The translations under genes were made by a program, and so were the position numbers. From Enterobacteriaceae bacterium UBA2655 (GTDB taxonomy: Bacteria > Pseudomonadota > Gammaproteobacteria > Enterobacterales > Enterobacteriaceae), in the NCBI GenBank assembly GCA_002359495.1, contig DENB01000038.1, forward strand, positions 1 through 64,000: a stretch of 64,000 nt of DNA. The letters are read 5' to 3'. Below are positions 18,122 to 28,123 of this stretch, piece by piece. A model generated the notes under the pieces. It was not told the origin of the DNA. It did no database searches and was given only the letters and a program-made list of their open reading frames with translations. The first letter of the stretch is position 1. Each line of letters opens with the position of its first letter.

Positions 18122-19084
18122 TCAAACTTTCTTCAACATGGCAGGAATATTTACATCCTGCACGGTCACACCCGGTCTCTGCGTTCCGCGGCGGTCCTGA
18201 ATCCACATATCTCCCATCATCTGATTAAGCCCACGATCTAGCCCGGTTACCAGACCCGCCCCGGGGGTAAAGGTCAGCTCGCCGAAATAGATGTGCTCTT
18301 CATGGATATACCAGTCGACGCGCACATAGTCGAAGTCGCTGGCCAGCGTTTTGCTCAGCTCAAGAGCATGTTGCAAAGAGGCCATCTGCGGCGTGATATC
18401 CAATCCCGTGTCGCGGATCTTATGGAAAGCTTCGCACAGGTTGTTGACGTAAAAGTTCATCGACAGCGCCGGATTGGCGCGGTTGTAGATCACCTGCAGC
18501 ACATATTCGAAGTTGCCGTCGCGCTTGTTGAACATGTGAAACTTATAGTCTATCGGCGCGCTTTTGCCGTCGCCGATATATTTCTCCACCAGAATGCGCG
18601 GCTTGATGTAGCGATAGTGGATCTCGCGCGCCTCTTTGGCGAAATCGGTTTTCAGCCATTTGTAGCAGTTGTTGATAATCCGCTGCTTTTTCAGCGCATC
18701 CGGCTCCTCCAGCAGAATCTCTACCATATTTGAGGCGTGGTTAGGCTTGATTACCGTGTTCTTCCAGCTGCTCAGGGTGTTCAGCATGGCGGGATCGGTG
18801 GTTTCATACACCAGCGGGATCAAATACTCATCGCCGACCTTTTCCGCGATATATTCGCGTACCGAGTACTTATCCGACAGACGGCCATAGCTCTGGTAAT
18901 CGCCATAGACGAATTTGCGGTACAGCACTTTTTCGTTAAACACTTTCGGCTGACGCAGGTTCGGCAGCTTGCGGAATTTGTGAAAGTAGTAGATGCGATC
19001 CTGATACGACCAAGGCATCTTCCTAATAAAGTACTGTACGCTTCTTCTGAGTTCATCTTTCAACTTAAGCATATCGGACCTCAT
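18122..19084 (-). CDS. TupA-like ATP-grasp enzyme, probable polysaccharide/teichuronopeptide-type ligase
   Basis: 320 residues. N-terminal WSYQDRIYYFHKFRKLPNLRQPKVFNEKV and the central KPNHASNM ... RILVEKYIGDG stretch match the ATPgrasp_TupA family; VRVDWYIHEEHIYFGELTFTPGAG holds the metal/ATP-binding acidic residues typical of ATP-grasp folds. Related proteins sit in capsule and O-antigen clusters and are thought to add amino acids or similar groups to sugars. It overlaps the upstream flippase gene by four bases (ATGA), so the two form one unit. The acceptor is unknown. Confidence 0.82.
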   Translation of the reverse strand: MRSDMLKLKDELRRSVQYFIRKMPWSYQDRIYYFHKFRKLPNLRQPKVFNEKVLYRKFVYGDYQSYGRLSDKYSVREYIAEKVGDEYLIPLVYETTDPAMLNTLSSWKNTVIKPNHASNMVEILLEEPDALKKQRIINNCYKWLKTDFAKEAREIHYRYIKPRILVEKYIGDGKSAPIDYKFHMFNKRDGNFEYVLQVIYNRANPALSMNFYVNNLCEAFHKIRDTGLDITPQMASLQHALELSKTLASDFDYVRVDWYIHEEHIYFGELTFTPGAGLVTGLDRGLNQMMGDMWIQDRRGTQRPGVTVQDVNIPAMLKKV

Positions 19085-20337
19085 TTGTAGGTTTTGTAGT
19101 TGAGTGAGGAAACTTGAATTTTTTTAATGACGCCGTTTTTAAAGAAGTAATTCATTACGGTCAGGGAAAGAAATTCTGAAAGAAAAACGCTCCATGCAGC
19201 CCCCATGATGCCGTACCCCTGGATCAGCCACCAGGAGAGCGGCACGCTGATAAGCATCAGACAGATAATCTTCTTCAGCAGGTAGTTAAAACCACCCTCT
19301 TTAACCATGTAGCGATACGCTACGGTTCCCATCGCCGAAAAGCTGGTCGCTATCGACAGTAACGTAATGAGACTTCCGGACTGTGTGTATTCTTGACCAT
19401 ATAAAGCAATCACAATTTTCTCTCCATAAAAGGCGATGAAGAGAAGCATCAGTAATGAGACTCCCATAACATAACCATTCAGCCGCGCAGCCAGCTTCAC
19501 GGCCATGTCGCCACGCTCTCTGAAAATTTCAGTAAAGCAGGAAGTGATGATCGCCACGGGGATGAAGATCCACGAAGCGGCAATGGTGTTGGCTGCGGCA
19601 AACAGCCCAAGATCACGCGCCGAGCCGACGCCCGCTAAAAACATCTGTGCGGTTTTCACCTGCACCGAGATGAAAATGCTGGATATCGCCAACGGCAGGC
19701 CGGCATACATCAGATAGCGAAAATAGGCGCTGCGCTTCTCCTGAGGCGGCGCCATATCCTGATTGGCGCGGTAGAAGTTGTAGCGCTTGATGACGTAAGG
19801 CACCAGCGTGACCGCCACGATAGAGAGCGTTAGCCATAGGGGATTAAGACGAAACCAGGCGATAACGAAGCTGATGGCGAAGCTGAGCACCATGCCGATG
19901 GAGTTCGCTACGGTGTTGAGCCGCGAGGCCAGGCGCGCGTTGTTGTAAACGCTGAAGGTATCTTGCGTCACGAAAACCGATGCGACAAAGGAGGCGAGCG
20001 CGAAAGCGAGAAAGTTTTCCTGCATGTTGTACCAGACCCAGATCAGCACCGGTACCGAAGTGAGCAGCAGAAGCACCATGCGCAGCGTGCGCGCCACCGT
20101 CATCAGGCGCAGCCCTTTCGGCGCGCTTTTGCTGATACGTTTAAAAAGGATGGTTTCGGTGCCGAAAATCGCAACGGTTTGCACCATTGAGAACAAGGAG
20201 GTAGAAAAGGCCATCTGACCAAAAACGGTTGGTCCGAAAGATTTCGCCACGTAGGAGGTCACAAATATGACGCCAAAAACTGAGACGATTTTTTCTGACA
20301 TCATCCAGGCGGCATTAGACATTACGCTAAGTTTCAT
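19081..20337 (-). CDS. Oligosaccharide flippase (Wzx/MATE-MOP superfamily)
   Basis: About 418 residues from ATG 20337, chosen because AAGGA precedes it; an open frame extends upstream to 20439. Twelve or more helices, starting SNAAWMMSEKIVSVFGVIFVTSYVAKSFGP, are typical of polysaccharide flippases that move lipid-linked oligosaccharides across the inner membrane. There is no polymerase, glycosyltransferase or sugar-nucleotide gene nearby, only the overlapping ATP-grasp gene. The two therefore form an orphan surface-polysaccharide module. AT content is visibly higher than in neighbouring housekeeping genes. Confidence 0.85.
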   Translation of the reverse strand: MKLSVMSNAAWMMSEKIVSVFGVIFVTSYVAKSFGPTVFGQMAFSTSLFSMVQTVAIFGTETILFKRISKSAPKGLRLMTVARTLRMVLLLLTSVPVLIWVWYNMQENFLAFALASFVASVFVTQDTFSVYNNARLASRLNTVANSIGMVLSFAISFVIAWFRLNPLWLTLSIVAVTLVPYVIKRYNFYRANQDMAPPQEKRSAYFRYLMYAGLPLAISSIFISVQVKTAQMFLAGVGSARDLGLFAAANTIAASWIFIPVAIITSCFTEIFRERGDMAVKLAARLNGYVMGVSLLMLLFIAFYGEKIVIALYGQEYTQSGSLITLLSIATSFSAMGTVAYRYMVKEGGFNYLLKKIICLMLISVPLSWWLIQGYGIMGAAWSVFLSEFLSLTVMNYFFKNGVIKKIQVSSLNYKTYK

Positions 20338-20862
20338 TAACTCATCCTTTGTATTACTGACTGCTACTGCGTTCGGTACAATATCCCTGTATTGAATAAA
20401 CAAGCGCACAATGGGCCTGGCGATAATAAAAGACTTCAAACTAAGCTGGTTCGAAAAGTGAGATTAAGCGCTGGACTCTAAGAATATTTTCAGGATAACT
20501 CTGATTATATCTGGCTAAATTTTGTCGCCTTGTAAACGATTTCAAGCTTTTAAACAGGGTAAAAGCTACTGGCATATCCTGCGAATTTTGCAAGCAGGTT
20601 ATGCTGAAATTCCAATGTAAGTAGAACTTTTTGCATTTGGGATGTGAAGAATTTATATCAAAAATCCCAATCCAGGAAGGCGTGCTAACCTGATCGGAAT
20701 AAAATAAGATTTATCCCATGATGATATTTATTCTAAATATCTTAATTTAACCTTCGCAATTCAAATCGCGCACTTTAATACTGCATTAATTCTCTTTTTG
20801 CAGTACCAGAAATTAATACAGTTATTCTCATCCATTAATTGATAAGAAAGGTAAGAGCATTT
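20338..20862. other. AT-rich gene-free stretch upstream of the flippase
   Basis: 525 bases with no convincing reading frame. A 7-bp inverted repeat TTGGGAT/ATCCCAA (20637-20643 and 20664-20670) is the only clear structure. I see no JUMPstart/ops element and no convincing IS end. It probably contains the promoters for the flippase (leftward) and the transposase-like gene (rightward). Confidence 0.5.
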
Positions 20863-21258
20863 ATGAGAAAGTCACGATATAGCGAAGAGCAAATCTCCAA
20901 CGCCATTAAAGCTTCTGAATCAGGAGTTAAAGTGAGGGAGATTTGTGAAGAGTTAGGCATCTCTGAAGCTACCTTCTATAGCTGGAAAAAGAAATTTTCC
21001 GGGCTTTCCTCTGAAGAGGGTAGAAAAATCAGGGAGTTGGAAGAAAAACTACAGGCCGCTACCCGCGAACTGCAAACGCTCAGTTCTGATAAGGAGATGC
21101 TGCAAAGCGTGCTTAAAAACTTCTTTACCACCAATGAAAAACGTCAGGCGGTGAATTTCTTGCAGAACACCTTCGACATCGGCACACGCCGCAGCTGTCG
21201 CCTGCTCGATATAAGCCGCAGCGTTTATCATTATCCTTCAAACGGTGAGAATCGATGA
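20863..21258 (+). CDS. IS3-family transposase OrfA fused to the start of OrfB; catalytic domain absent
   Basis: 131 residues from ATG 20863. The first 88 or so residues are a typical IS3/IS407-type OrfA: HTH (YSEEQISNAIKASESGVKVR, then EICEELGISEATFYSWKKKF) and a leucine-zipper region ending DKEMLQSVLK. The frame then runs straight on into sequence like the OrfB N-terminus (EKRQAVNFLQ... RRSCRLLDISRSVYHYPS) and stops, with no DDE integrase core. No IS ends or target duplication were found. It is either a decayed IS remnant or a retained DNA-binding protein; the clean frame and AAAGG-like site leave both open. Confidence 0.75.
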   Translation: MRKSRYSEEQISNAIKASESGVKVREICEELGISEATFYSWKKKFSGLSSEEGRKIRELEEKLQAATRELQTLSSDKEMLQSVLKNFFTTNEKRQAVNFLQNTFDIGTRRSCRLLDISRSVYHYPSNGENR

Positions 21259-21451
21259 AACGCTAAGACCAGCTTTTTTTGCTTTATGTGTACCTTTTGT
21301 TCTTATCTAATGAAAGGAAGATCGTTAACCATAATTTTTATGATCTGACTTTTCGTACCATTTTTTCCTGATGTATTTCGTCAAGGAAACTCCTCTTTTG
21401 TGCGGTAAATGTGATTCACAACAGCAAAACTCTCTCTATCTAAGCCAGTTA

Positions 21452-21491
21452 ACAAATGCCCAATCTCAATTCGGGGAGATTGGGCATTTGT
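21452..21491. repeat. 15-bp perfect inverted repeat (hairpin)
   Basis: ACAAATGCCCAATCT (21452-21466) and AGATTGGGCATTTGT (21477-21491) are perfectly complementary around a 10-base loop. No long U-tract follows on either side, so it is not a standard terminator. It could be an IS/MITE remnant or the structured part of a small RNA. Confidence 0.7.
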
Positions 21492-22001
21492 GCCTCTTGT
21501 TATTCATTTCATGCCACGGCGCTTTTAAAGGAGCGGGCTGTTCAGAAGTGATGAACAAACGCACCTTGATGTGCGCACAATATAAGCAGATATGGCTGGA
21601 TCTGAATGACATTGTGCGACCGTTAACAAAATTATGCTGTAGTTAACGGTTCAGAAAGCCTCTCCAGGAATCATCTGGAAATAACAGTTAATAATTTCTT
21701 ATAGCTTACAGGAAAACAACTTACCATCCTGTTGATAACATCGAGTGAAATATTCGCATGGCTAATGTTTTTATCCGCACCCCATCTGAGGTTTATCGCA
21801 ACAACATCGTTACATATTCAACAAAATCTGGTTCCCGCAACCGAAAATGCAGTACCAAAATCCCTTAGTAAGCTGGCAAAAATACATTTTAACGAAAAAA
21901 TTTGATTAAATATCCAGCGAATCGGTTCATTAAACTGAATGAGAAAGACAAAACAGCAGGCTGCTGCTTTATTTATCGCCTGAAAACGAAGGTAGAAAAT
22001 A

Positions 22002-22178
22002 ATGGATTTGCGTCTTATCTGCGGAGGTAAACGACAGGTTTATAGCGAAGCGGGTAAATTTTGCGCTAAAAAAACGGCCTGTTGTTATAAAGGGGAAACC
22101 CTGGCTCCCTCTGCCAGCAAAATATGCCGGTTGAGACACCTGGTCATATTCTTAAAATACGGCAAAACAGAGGGATAG
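22002..22178 (+). CDS. Candidate small cysteine-containing protein (58 residues)
   Basis: ATG 22002 is preceded by GAAGG at a suitable distance, and the frame runs 58 codons to TAG. The peptide starts MDLRLICGGKRQVYSEAGKF and has five cysteines and many lysines/arginines. I recognise no family. It is short, in AT-rich DNA, and may be chance. Confidence 0.2.
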   Translation: MDLRLICGGKRQVYSEAGKFCAKKTACCYKGETLAPSASKICRLRHLVIFLKYGKTEG

Positions 22179-22185
22179 GAATGTT

Positions 22186-23166
22186 TTAATCGCTTTTACG
22201 GTCGCGTCGGATTTTCATTTTTTTCACCAGCGGTTGAGGCTTAATACGCATCGCATAAATCACGCCGACTATCAGGCAGGTAATGCCGCTGAGCGTCAAC
22301 AGCGGCGGCCAGTTTTCCTGCCAGACAAAAGTCCATAAAAGGCCGAAAAGCGTTTCGAAAACGATAAGCGGACCCAGCAAAACGGTCGGCAGCCGCTGGC
22401 TGGCGGCGTTCCAGCAGAGCGTCCCCAACCAGGAGCAGAGCAGGCCAATCATCAGCATTAATCCGGTAAAAACATACGGGCGCGGGCCGAGCGGTAAAGC
22501 GAAATCGGGCCGTTGCCAGACGAGCTGCCCGCTGACCAGCAGCCAGGCCAGCAGCGCCAGCGGTAAAGTGACGACCCCCTGCGCCGTGGCCCAGGTTGAA
22601 GGTTTAGTCTGCGGATGGCTGCGCAGCCAGCGTGCGTTGCGCAGGGGATACCAGGTCCAGCAGGCCACGGCGAACAGCGCCAGTAAAATGCCGCCCAGAT
22701 AACGCTTTGTATCCAGCGCGGGTCCCAGCGTTTGCAGTTCGGCTCCGTTCACGCAGAGCAATCCCAGCGCAATAAGCAGCAGCGCGGGCGTCAGCCTGCG
22801 CCATGAAAGCCGACCTTCAAGATGGCCATAACAGAGGTTCGCCGTTACCGAGATCACGACCGGCAAGGTGCCGATAATCATGGTGGAAACTGGCGCGCCG
22901 GTACGCTGGATGGCGCTTGCCAGGCAGGCGTAATAAATCAGGTTGCCGATCAGCGACAGCTTCAGCGCTTCCACCCAGTCAGCCGCACGCAGCCGACGCA
23001 GCTGGTGCCGCGCGTGCCAGGCCAGCGGCATAGCGATCAGCCCGAAAGCCACGTAGCGGCCCGCTGACTGTAACGCGCCGGGATAGTCCGGCACGATCAG
23101 CGGTCCGACAAAAATAAGTCCCCACAACAAACCTGCCGCCAAAGCAAAGAGTACGCCTGCTAACAT
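22186..23166 (-). CDS. EamA/DMT-superfamily transporter
   Basis: 326 residues with ten hydrophobic segments in two five-helix halves (FALAAGLLWGLIFVGPLIV at the start; a second half from about residue 160), ending in a basic cytoplasmic tail (KKMKIRRDRKSD). DMT proteins of this type export amino acids or other metabolites; the substrate is not readable. An AraC-type regulator gene lies 81 bases upstream on the same strand, a frequent pairing with exporters. Confidence 0.85.
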   Translation of the reverse strand: MLAGVLFALAAGLLWGLIFVGPLIVPDYPGALQSAGRYVAFGLIAMPLAWHARHQLRRLRAADWVEALKLSLIGNLIYYACLASAIQRTGAPVSTMIIGTLPVVISVTANLCYGHLEGRLSWRRLTPALLLIALGLLCVNGAELQTLGPALDTKRYLGGILLALFAVACWTWYPLRNARWLRSHPQTKPSTWATAQGVVTLPLALLAWLLVSGQLVWQRPDFALPLGPRPYVFTGLMLMIGLLCSWLGTLCWNAASQRLPTVLLGPLIVFETLFGLLWTFVWQENWPPLLTLSGITCLIVGVIYAMRIKPQPLVKKMKIRRDRKSD

Positions 23167-23247
23167 GTTTTCTTCCTTTATTGCCCGATGCGCTCAGTCT
23201 CCCTGAGCCGACGGCGATATTCTTGTAGCAAATTGCGCTCAGCCCGG

Positions 23248-24063
23248 TCATACCTGCTTTTGGTAACGCACCGGCGTAATACCGTAGCGGCGGGAAAAGG
23301 CGCGAGTCAGATGCGCCTGATCGACGAGGCCGACGGCGGCGGCGGCAAAGCCGCGCGCCAGCATCTGCTTCGCTTCATAAAGACGAAAGGCCATCAGCAT
23401 CTGGTGCGGCGTCACATGAAAGTGACGTCTGAAGGCGCGCAAAAAATACCAGGGCGTCAGTGACGCCTGCGCGGCCAGCGTCTCCAGCCGCAGTTCGCTG
23501 TTGAGGTTCGCCCGGATAAAATCGCGCACGCCGTCAAAACGGTGCGTTTTTTTCTCCCGCTCTGACGCGGCCATACGGGCGAAAGGCCGGATCAGCGCCA
23601 TCAGCTCGACCAGCAGCCCTTCCCGCTCCAGCATCGTTTCCGCCTGCCACAGCGCCGCCAGTTTTTGCGACAGCGGCAGAGCGAATCGGGGATCGGTGCG
23701 CATCGCTTCGCTGAACCACCATCCTTCTTCGCCCGTCAGCCGCGCCATCGTTTCCGGCTGTATATAGATCATACGGTAGCGCCAGCCCTCTTCGCAGGCC
23801 GACTCGCCGGTATGCAGCTCATCCGGGTTCATCATAATCAGCGACTGCGCCGGCGCGACATAGTTCGCCCCGCGATAACGAAAGCGCTGCGCGCCGGCAT
23901 CGATAGCGCCGATGCCGAACGCCTCATGAGTATGCGGTTCGAAGGCGTAGCGAGAGATGTGCGCCTGGTAAAGCTCGACGCCCGGCAGCTCCGGCAGCGA
24001 ACGAAACTGGGCGCGGTCTTTTTCACACGGAAAAACAGAGGGGACAACGGACACTATCAACAT
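23248..24063 (-). CDS. AraC-family regulator with N-terminal cupin domain
   Basis: About 271 residues. Residues 20-110 form an AraC-type ligand-binding cupin (HISRYAFEPHTHEAFGIGAI, with the histidine cluster), and the C-terminal 100 residues carry two HTH motifs (LRLETLAAQASLTPWYFLRA and VGLVDQAHLTRAFSRRYGIT). The start is set at ATG 24063; an in-frame TTG lies at 24075. It probably controls the EamA exporter that follows on the same strand (inference from adjacency). Confidence 0.88.
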   Translation of the reverse strand: MLIVSVVPSVFPCEKDRAQFRSLPELPGVELYQAHISRYAFEPHTHEAFGIGAIDAGAQRFRYRGANYVAPAQSLIMMNPDELHTGESACEEGWRYRMIYIQPETMARLTGEEGWWFSEAMRTDPRFALPLSQKLAALWQAETMLEREGLLVELMALIRPFARMAASEREKKTHRFDGVRDFIRANLNSELRLETLAAQASLTPWYFLRAFRRHFHVTPHQMLMAFRLYEAKQMLARGFAAAAVGLVDQAHLTRAFSRRYGITPVRYQKQV

Positions 24064-24173
24064 CCTCACACGCAAATCGGCAGCGGCTCAGAATGCCCTT
24101 TTTTGTCTGTAAAAGACAAAAGAGAGAGCAGCATCGCGGTGTACTGCCCAAACTGTCAAAGAACAGATAAAAG

Positions 24174-24202
24174 AAAGGCGGGTCATAACCCGCCTTCTTT
24201 TA
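24174..24202. terminator. Terminator after ssb
   Basis: AAAGGCGGGT CATA ACCCGCCTTCTTTT: perfect stem with T-rich tail, and an equally good tail in the other direction. It lies about 49 bases past the ssb stop codon. Confidence 0.85.
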
Positions 24203-24250
24203 TTCTCTGACATCCTGACGGAAAGGTGCTTCCGCAGCGACAATAGCCGC

Positions 24251-24808
24251 TTAGAACGGAATATCGTCGTCGAAATCCATTGGCGGTTCGTTGTTCGCCG
24301 GCGCGCTGTTCTGCTGCGGCTGCGGACGCGACTGCGCGCCGCCGCTGAACTGGTTTCCGCCCTGCGGCTGCTGCGGCTGACCCCAACCATTGTTGTTATT
24401 GTTGTTGCTCTGACCGCCCTGGCTCTGACCGCCGCCCATCGGCGCGCCTGCGCCCTGCTGGCGGCCGCCCAGCATCTGCATGGTGCCGCCGACGTTGACT
24501 ACGACTTCAGTAGTGTAACGATCTTGGCCGCCCTGATCCTGCCACTTACGCGTACGCAGCTGGCCTTCGATGTAAACCTGCGAGCCTTTACGCAGGTATT
24601 CGCCCGCGACTTCCGCCAGTTTGCCGAACAGCACGACGCGGTGCCATTCAGTAATCTCTTTATTCTCGCCGGTCTGTTTGTCACGCCAGCTTTCCGACGT
24701 GGCCAGCGTAATGTTGGCGACGGCGCCACCATTCGGCATGTAGCGGACTTCCGGATCCTGACCCAGATTCCCGACAAGAATCACTTTGTTAACGCCACGA
24801 CTGGCCAT
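24251..24808 (-). CDS. ssb: Single-stranded DNA-binding protein SSB
   Basis: 185 residues. The OB fold spans residues 1-115 ([47 protein letters not shown]). A glycine/glutamine/asparagine-rich linker follows, then the acidic tip MDFDDDIPF that docks DNA-repair and replication partners. It is essential for replication, recombination and the SOS response. It is divergent from uvrA, with a LexA box between them. The length is near E. coli SSB (178); the extra residues are in the linker. Confidence 0.97.
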   Translation of the reverse strand: MASRGVNKVILVGNLGQDPEVRYMPNGGAVANITLATSESWRDKQTGENKEITEWHRVVLFGKLAEVAGEYLRKGSQVYIEGQLRTRKWQDQGGQDRYTTEVVVNVGGTMQMLGGRQQGAGAPMGGGQSQGGQSNNNNNNGWGQPQQPQGGNQFSGGAQSRPQPQQNSAPANNEPPMDFDDDIPF

Positions 24809-24936
24809 GTTGGTCTCTCCCGATGAGTTTATTGCTTCAAGTCTAAACCGTTAATTCTACCACGTCCCGACTCGCGAGTCCTGGTTTCGAGCTGGGTTCC
24901 AATTTTGATCCTCTCGCCCCCGCTTTGCAAGAGAAC

Positions 24937-24956
24937 TACTGGATATTTATTCAGGT
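24937..24956. promoter_or_regulatory. LexA (SOS) box in the ssb-uvrA intergenic region
   Basis: TACTGGATATTTATTCAGGT has the invariant CTG-N10-CAG core (24939-24954) and an A/T-rich centre, close to the E. coli uvrA/ssb SOS box. It predicts DNA-damage induction of uvrA and one of the ssb promoters. Confidence 0.9.
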
Positions 24957-25036
24957 TATTTTTTATGCCATAATAACCTGTTTATTCTGGCTGTGTCGGC
25001 AAGGCATGGCGAGTGCTGCTAATCCGGGAAATGTGA

Positions 25037-27865
25037 ATGGATAAGATAGAAGTTCGTGGTGCCCGCACCCATAATTTGAAAAACATCAACCTGATCATCC
25101 CACGCGACAAGCTGATCGTGGTCACCGGCCTGTCGGGATCCGGTAAATCTTCGCTGGCTTTTGATACGCTTTATGCCGAAGGTCAGCGTCGCTATGTTGA
25201 GTCGCTCTCCGCCTATGCCCGCCAGTTTCTTTCCTTAATGGAAAAACCGGACGTCGATCATATCGAAGGGCTTTCTCCCGCCATTTCGATCGAGCAGAAA
25301 TCGACGTCGCATAACCCGCGTTCTACCGTCGGCACCATCACGGAGATCCATGACTACCTGCGTCTGCTGTTCGCCCGCGTCGGCGAACCGCGCTGCCCGG
25401 ATCACGACGTGCCGCTGGCGGCGCAGACCGTCAGCCAGATGGTCGACCAGGTGCTGTCGCAGCCGGAGGGACGCCGCCTGATGCTGCTGGCGCCGGTGGT
25501 GAAAGATCGCAAGGGTGAGCATACCAAAACGCTGGAGAACCTTGCGGCCCAGGGCTATATCCGCGCGCGTATCGACGGCGAGGTGTGCGATCTTTCCGAT
25601 CCGCCGAAGCTGGAGCTGCAGAAAAAACACACCATCGAGGTGGTCATCGATCGCTTTAAGGTGCGCGACGATCTCTCGACGCGTCTGGCCGAATCCTTTG
25701 AAACTACGCTGGAACTCTCCGGCGGCACCGCGATCGTCGCGGATATGGATGACGCCGACGCCGAAGAGCTGCTGTTCTCCGCCAACTTCGCCTGTCCGAT
25801 TTGCGGCTACAGCATGCGCGAGCTGGAGCCGCGCCTGTTCTCCTTTAACAACCCGGCCGGCGCCTGTCCGACCTGCGACGGCCTGGGCGTGCAGCAATAT
25901 TTCGATCCTGATCGCGTGGTGCAGAATCCGGAACTGTCGTTGGCGGGCGGCGCCATTCGCGGCTGGGATCGTCGCAACTTCTACTACTTCCAGATGCTGC
26001 GCTCGCTGGCGGAGCACCTGAAGTTCGACGTCGAAGCGCCGTTCAACACCCTGAGCGATAAGGCGCAGCAGGTGATCCTTTACGGTTCCGGCAAAGAGAG
26101 CATCGAATTTAAGTACATTAACGATCGGGGCGATACCTCGGTGCGCCGCCATCCGTTCGAAGGGGTGCTGCATAACATGGAGCGCCGCTATAAAGAGACG
26201 GAATCCGCGGCGGTGCGCGAAGAACTGGCAAAATTTATCAGCAACCGCGCCTGCGCGACCTGCGAAGGCACGCGCCTGCGCCGCGAAGCGCGTCATGTGT
26301 TTGTGGAAAACACTAACCTACCGACCATTTCCGATATGAGCATCGGACATGCGATGGATTTTTTCCGCAATCTGAAGCTCAGCGGCCAGCGCGCCAAAAT
26401 TGCCGAGAAGGTGCTGAAAGAGATTGGCGATCGCCTGAGCTTTTTGGTCAACGTCGGTCTGAACTATCTTTCCATGTCCCGCTCCGCCGAGACCCTTTCC
26501 GGCGGCGAAGCGCAGCGTATCCGTCTGGCCAGTCAGATCGGCGCCGGTCTGGTGGGCGTGATGTATGTGTTGGATGAACCCTCTATCGGTCTGCATCAAC
26601 GCGACAACGAACGCCTGCTGAGCACCCTGATCCACCTGCGCGATCTCGGTAATACCGTGATCGTGGTTGAGCATGATGAAGATGCGATCCGCGCGGCAGA
26701 TCACGTAATCGACATCGGGCCGGGCGCGGGCGTGCATGGCGGGCAGATCGTCGCAGAAGGCACCGTCGAGGAGATCATGGCGCAGGAAGATTCGCTGACC
26801 GGCCAGTTCCTGAGCGGCAAGCGAGAAATTTCCGTGCCTGTCGAGCGCGTCAAGGGCGACCCGAGCAAGGTGCTGAAACTGAGCGGCGCGCGCGGCAACA
26901 ACCTGAAGGATGTGACGCTGACGCTGCCGGTTGGTCTCTTTACCTGTATTACCGGCGTCTCCGGCTCCGGTAAGTCGACGCTGATCAACGATACGCTGTT
27001 CCCAATCGCGCAGCGCCAGCTTAACGGCGCCACCAGCGGCGAAGTCGCGCCCTACCGCGAGATCAGCGGCCTTGAACACTTCGACAAGGTGATCGACATC
27101 GATCAAAGCCCGATCGGCCGTACGCCGCGCTCCAACCCGGCGACCTATACCGGTATTTTCACGCCGGTGCGCGAGCTTTTCGCCGGCGTGCCGGAAGCGC
27201 GTTCGCGCGGCTATAACCCGGGCCGCTTCAGCTTTAACGTACGCGGCGGACGCTGCGAAGCCTGTCAGGGCGACGGCGTGATCAAGGTCGAGATGCACTT
27301 TCTGCCGGACATCTACGTGCCCTGCGACCAGTGCAAAGGCAAGCGCTACAACCGTGAAACGCTGGAGATCAAATACAAAGGCAAAAGCATTCACGAAGTG
27401 CTGGAGATGACTATCGAAGAAGCACGTGATTTCTTCGATGCGGTGCCGGCGCTGGCGCGCAAGCTGCAAACCTTGATGGATGTCGGCCTCTCCTATATTC
27501 GTCTCGGTCAGTCGGCGACCACCCTCTCCGGCGGTGAAGCGCAGCGCGTGAAGCTGGCGCGCGAGTTGTCGAAGCGCGGCACCGGCCAGACGCTTTACAT
27601 TCTGGATGAGCCGACCACCGGTCTGCACTTCGCCGATATTCAGCAGCTGCTGGCCGTCCTGCATCAGCTGCGCGATCAGGGCAACACCATCGTGGTGATT
27701 GAGCACAATCTGGACGTGGTGAAAACCGCGGACTGGATTGTGGATTTAGGCCCTGAAGGCGGCAGCGGCGGCGGCGAGATTTTGATCGCCGGTACGCCGG
27801 AAACCGTCGCCGAATGTGAAAAGTCCCATACGGCGCGCTTCCTTAAGCCCCTGTTGAAAAAGTAG
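25037..27865 (+). CDS. uvrA: Excinuclease ABC subunit A, UvrA
   Basis: 942-residue DNA-damage sensor of nucleotide excision repair, a tandem ABC ATPase. Walker A motifs are [10 protein letters not shown] (about residue 31) and [10 protein letters not shown] (about 640); ABC signatures [12 protein letters not shown] and [12 protein letters not shown] are both intact. Zinc-binding cysteines occur as CPIC...CPTC in the first half and CEAC...CDQC in the second. It works with UvrB and UvrC. An SOS box precedes it and a strong terminator follows. Confidence 0.98.
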   Translation: MDKIEVRGARTHNLKNINLIIPRDKLIVVTGLSGSGKSSLAFDTLYAEGQRRYVESLSAYARQFLSLMEKPDVDHIEGLSPAISIEQKSTSHNPRSTVGTITEIHDYLRLLFARVGEPRCPDHDVPLAAQTVSQMVDQVLSQPEGRRLMLLAPVVKDRKGEHTKTLENLAAQGYIRARIDGEVCDLSDPPKLELQKKHTIEVVIDRFKVRDDLSTRLAESFETTLELSGGTAIVADMDDADAEELLFSANFACPICGYSMRELEPRLFSFNNPAGACPTCDGLGVQQYFDPDRVVQNPELSLAGGAIRGWDRRNFYYFQMLRSLAEHLKFDVEAPFNTLSDKAQQVILYGSGKESIEFKYINDRGDTSVRRHPFEGVLHNMERRYKETESAAVREELAKFISNRACATCEGTRLRREARHVFVENTNLPTISDMSIGHAMDFFRNLKLSGQRAKIAEKVLKEIGDRLSFLVNVGLNYLSMSRSAETLSGGEAQRIRLASQIGAGLVGVMYVLDEPSIGLHQRDNERLLSTLIHLRDLGNTVIVVEHDEDAIRAADHVIDIGPGAGVHGGQIVAEGTVEEIMAQEDSLTGQFLSGKREISVPVERVKGDPSKVLKLSGARGNNLKDVTLTLPVGLFTCITGVSGSGKSTLINDTLFPIAQRQLNGATSGEVAPYREISGLEHFDKVIDIDQSPIGRTPRSNPATYTGIFTPVRELFAGVPEARSRGYNPGRFSFNVRGGRCEACQGDGVIKVEMHFLPDIYVPCDQCKGKRYNRETLEIKYKGKSIHEVLEMTIEEARDFFDAVPALARKLQTLMDVGLSYIRLGQSATTLSGGEAQRVKLARELSKRGTGQTLYILDEPTTGLHFADIQQLLAVLHQLRDQGNTIVVIEHNLDVVKTADWIVDLGPEGGSGGGEILIAGTPETVAECEKSHTARFLKPLLKK

Positions 27866-27872
27866 TTTTCTG

Positions 27873-27899
27873 AGGCCGACATCATGTCGGCCTTTTTTT
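27873..27899 (+). terminator. Terminator of uvrA
   Basis: AGGCCGACATCATGTCGGCCTTTTTTT: stem GGCCGACAT/ATGTCGGCC with a short loop and a seven-T tail, eight bases past the stop codon. Confidence 0.93.
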
Positions 27900-28123
27900 A
27901 TCGCATGCCGCTTTCGCCAGAAAATTGCAGAAACAGGCAAGATTTTGGCAAATTCAGGCATATGCGCTGCCTCTTTCTCTGTCTATCCTTAACGCTGTTT
28001 CGTTGCTACGGGCGCAAGCCTGAAGCGCTTCTTTGGCGCGCCGCTGGCGCAGCCTTATACGCACGTTCCTTTTGTGCGCTTCTTTGAATAACCACTCACG
28101 ACACATCAATAACTGGAGACACC

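Larger units (their letters stand above)
21259..22185. other. 927-base AT-rich, mostly non-coding stretch
   Basis: No convincing long gene. It contains one strong 15-bp inverted repeat (21452-21491, listed separately) and a small cysteine-rich reading frame at 22002-22178. A 91-codon frame at 21371-21646 spans the hairpin and has no recognisable features. The low GC content continues from the flippase/IS remnant and suggests decayed or acquired DNA. Confidence 0.5.

Noticed and set aside
21371-21646. 91-codon plus frame
   Set aside because: It runs through the perfect inverted repeat at 21452-21491, has no good ribosome-binding site and no domain pattern; probably chance in non-coding DNA.
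25235-27706. Long antisense frames over uvrA (353 and 462 codons)
   Set aside because: Composition is of reverse-complement type and uvrA is intact in the other direction.
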